DNA from: Mangrovibacter phragmitis
GTDB lineage: Bacteria > Pseudomonadota > Gammaproteobacteria > Enterobacterales > Enterobacteriaceae
Assembly (NCBI RefSeq): GCF_001655675.1
Contig: NZ_LYRP01000033.1
Location: forward strand, 364,947 to 428,946
DNA length: 64,000 nucleotides
Reading direction: 5' to 3'
A model generated the notes under the pieces. It made no database searches. It was given only the letters and a program-made list of their open reading frames with translations, and was not told where the DNA came from. Of this stretch, positions 63,352 to 64,000 are shown one piece after another (position 1 is the first letter of the stretch; each line of letters begins with the position of its first letter). A program made the translations under genes and the position numbers.

Positions 63352-64000
63352 TGCATACCACCGGGCTTTATATCCCATTTAAATTAAACCGGCCATTAAC
63401 GGCGGAAGAGAAAAAACGACGCTTTATTCAGGGGCAGAAAAGACACTGCCCGGGTGAGGCTGCGGTGCTGGATTTTGAAACGGTAATTCGGATAAATACC
63501 ACTTATCTGGAAGTGACTGATAAGTTTTATTCAACTAAGGGGGTTATTACTGGAGTTATAATGTCTTTTATTCTATCGGTAGCATTACTTGTGATCGATT
63601 TTTTTCTTATTGCTATATTACATGATGATTATCAAGGTGGTGCTTACGGAATTATTTTATTCTCGGTTGGTTTTATTGTTGTCCTGCTTTTATTTGGGCG
63701 GATTCTGTTAAAAGAATGGTTCCGTTATACCCATTACCCGGTTCGTTTTAACCGTAAAACCCGGCAGGTCCATATCTTTCAGGTCAGTGGCGAGATAATC
63801 ACCGTTCCCTGGAATAAGATTTATTTCACCACCAACCGGCAACGGTTAAATGAATGCATTGTCGGGCACATTCTGGCGGAAGATAACGACACCGTGCTGA
63901 ACACCTTCAGTTTTGGCCATGTGGGCACCCGGGATGAGCTCTCCCGCTACTGGGAGTTTATCCGCTGTTATATGGAAGAGGACTGTGTGGCGGAGCTGGC
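63342..64000 (+). CDS. Second DUF6708-like immunity paralogue, partial (3' end outside window)
   Basis: The ATG at 63342 overlaps the end of the first paralogue by 10 bp, and the frame is open to the window end (219 complete codons). The N-terminus MGLMHTTGLYIPFKLNRPL aligns with MGISHDIGLFFPFKVNRPL of paralogue 1. The membrane hairpin (about 68-118) is unrelated in sequence, but from residue 121 the two proteins are identical as far as seen. The start at 63351 (TGATG) is an alternative. Confidence 0.65.
   Translation, partial: MGLMHTTGLYIPFKLNRPLTAEEKKRRFIQGQKRHCPGEAAVLDFETVIRINTTYLEVTDKFYSTKGVITGVIMSFILSVALLVIDFFLIAILHDDYQGGAYGIILFSVGFIVVLLLFGRILLKEWFRYTHYPVRFNRKTRQVHIFQVSGEIITVPWNKIYFTTNRQRLNECIVGHILAEDNDTVLNTFSFGHVGTRDELSRYWEFIRCYMEEDCVAEL

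Overview
This 64 kb window is chromosomal DNA from a member of the Enterobacteriaceae. Proteins, start codons, operon overlaps and gene order match the Escherichia coli leuS-to-pxpC segment closely. It is not E. coli, because several E. coli blocks are absent: ybeQ-rihA between ybeL and gltL, chiPQ between glnS and fur, the rhsC-ybgA block between ybfA and phrB, and pxpA after pxpC. I would not name a genus from the sequence alone.

Layout. 1-12 kb: partial leuS, ybeL, the glutamate/aspartate ABC importer gltIJKL (with a probable SroC sRNA between gltI and gltJ), then lnt-corC-ybeY-ybeZ and miaB, all on the minus strand except ybeL. 12-17 kb: ubiF, a seven-gene tRNA operon (Gln, Gln, Met, Gln, Gln, Leu, Met in plus-coordinate order) with a clear stringent-type promoter, and asnB. 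16.6-23 kb: the N-acetylglucosamine regulon umpH-nagC-nagA-nagB and divergent nagE, with CRP and NagC-like sites between nagB and nagE. 23-28.3 kb: glnS, then a beta-glucoside-type PTS permease and its LacI/AscG-like repressor with twin operators but no neighbouring glycosidase. 28.7-33.8 kb: fur (with the uof leader ORF), fldA, ybfE, ybfF, seqA, pgm. 34-42.3 kb: the high-affinity potassium system kdpFABCDE and ybfA. 42.4-46.4 kb: phrB, ybgI, pxpB, pxpC.

46.5-64 kb: an AT-rich boundary followed by a type VI secretion system (T6SS) locus: tssB, tssC, tssK, tssL, an OmpA-domain protein, hcp, clpV and vgrG. It continues into an effector module: a DUF4123 adaptor, an 860-residue VasX-like putative pore-forming effector, and two tandem membrane immunity-like paralogues, the second cut by the window end. 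The membrane-complex and most baseplate genes must lie beyond the window.

Three observations deserve most attention. First, a 138-bp palindrome-rich repeat occurs three times (2624-2761, 14533-14670, 33821-33958), each time at an intrinsic terminator. Two copies are flanked by duplications of the whole terminator hairpin, which suggests a small non-autonomous mobile element that targets terminators. Second, the two immunity-like paralogues are mosaic: 299 bp are almost identical, while the membrane hairpins are unrelated in sequence. Third, the T6SS locus starts where pxpA would normally be, leaving pxpBC without its third subunit gene.
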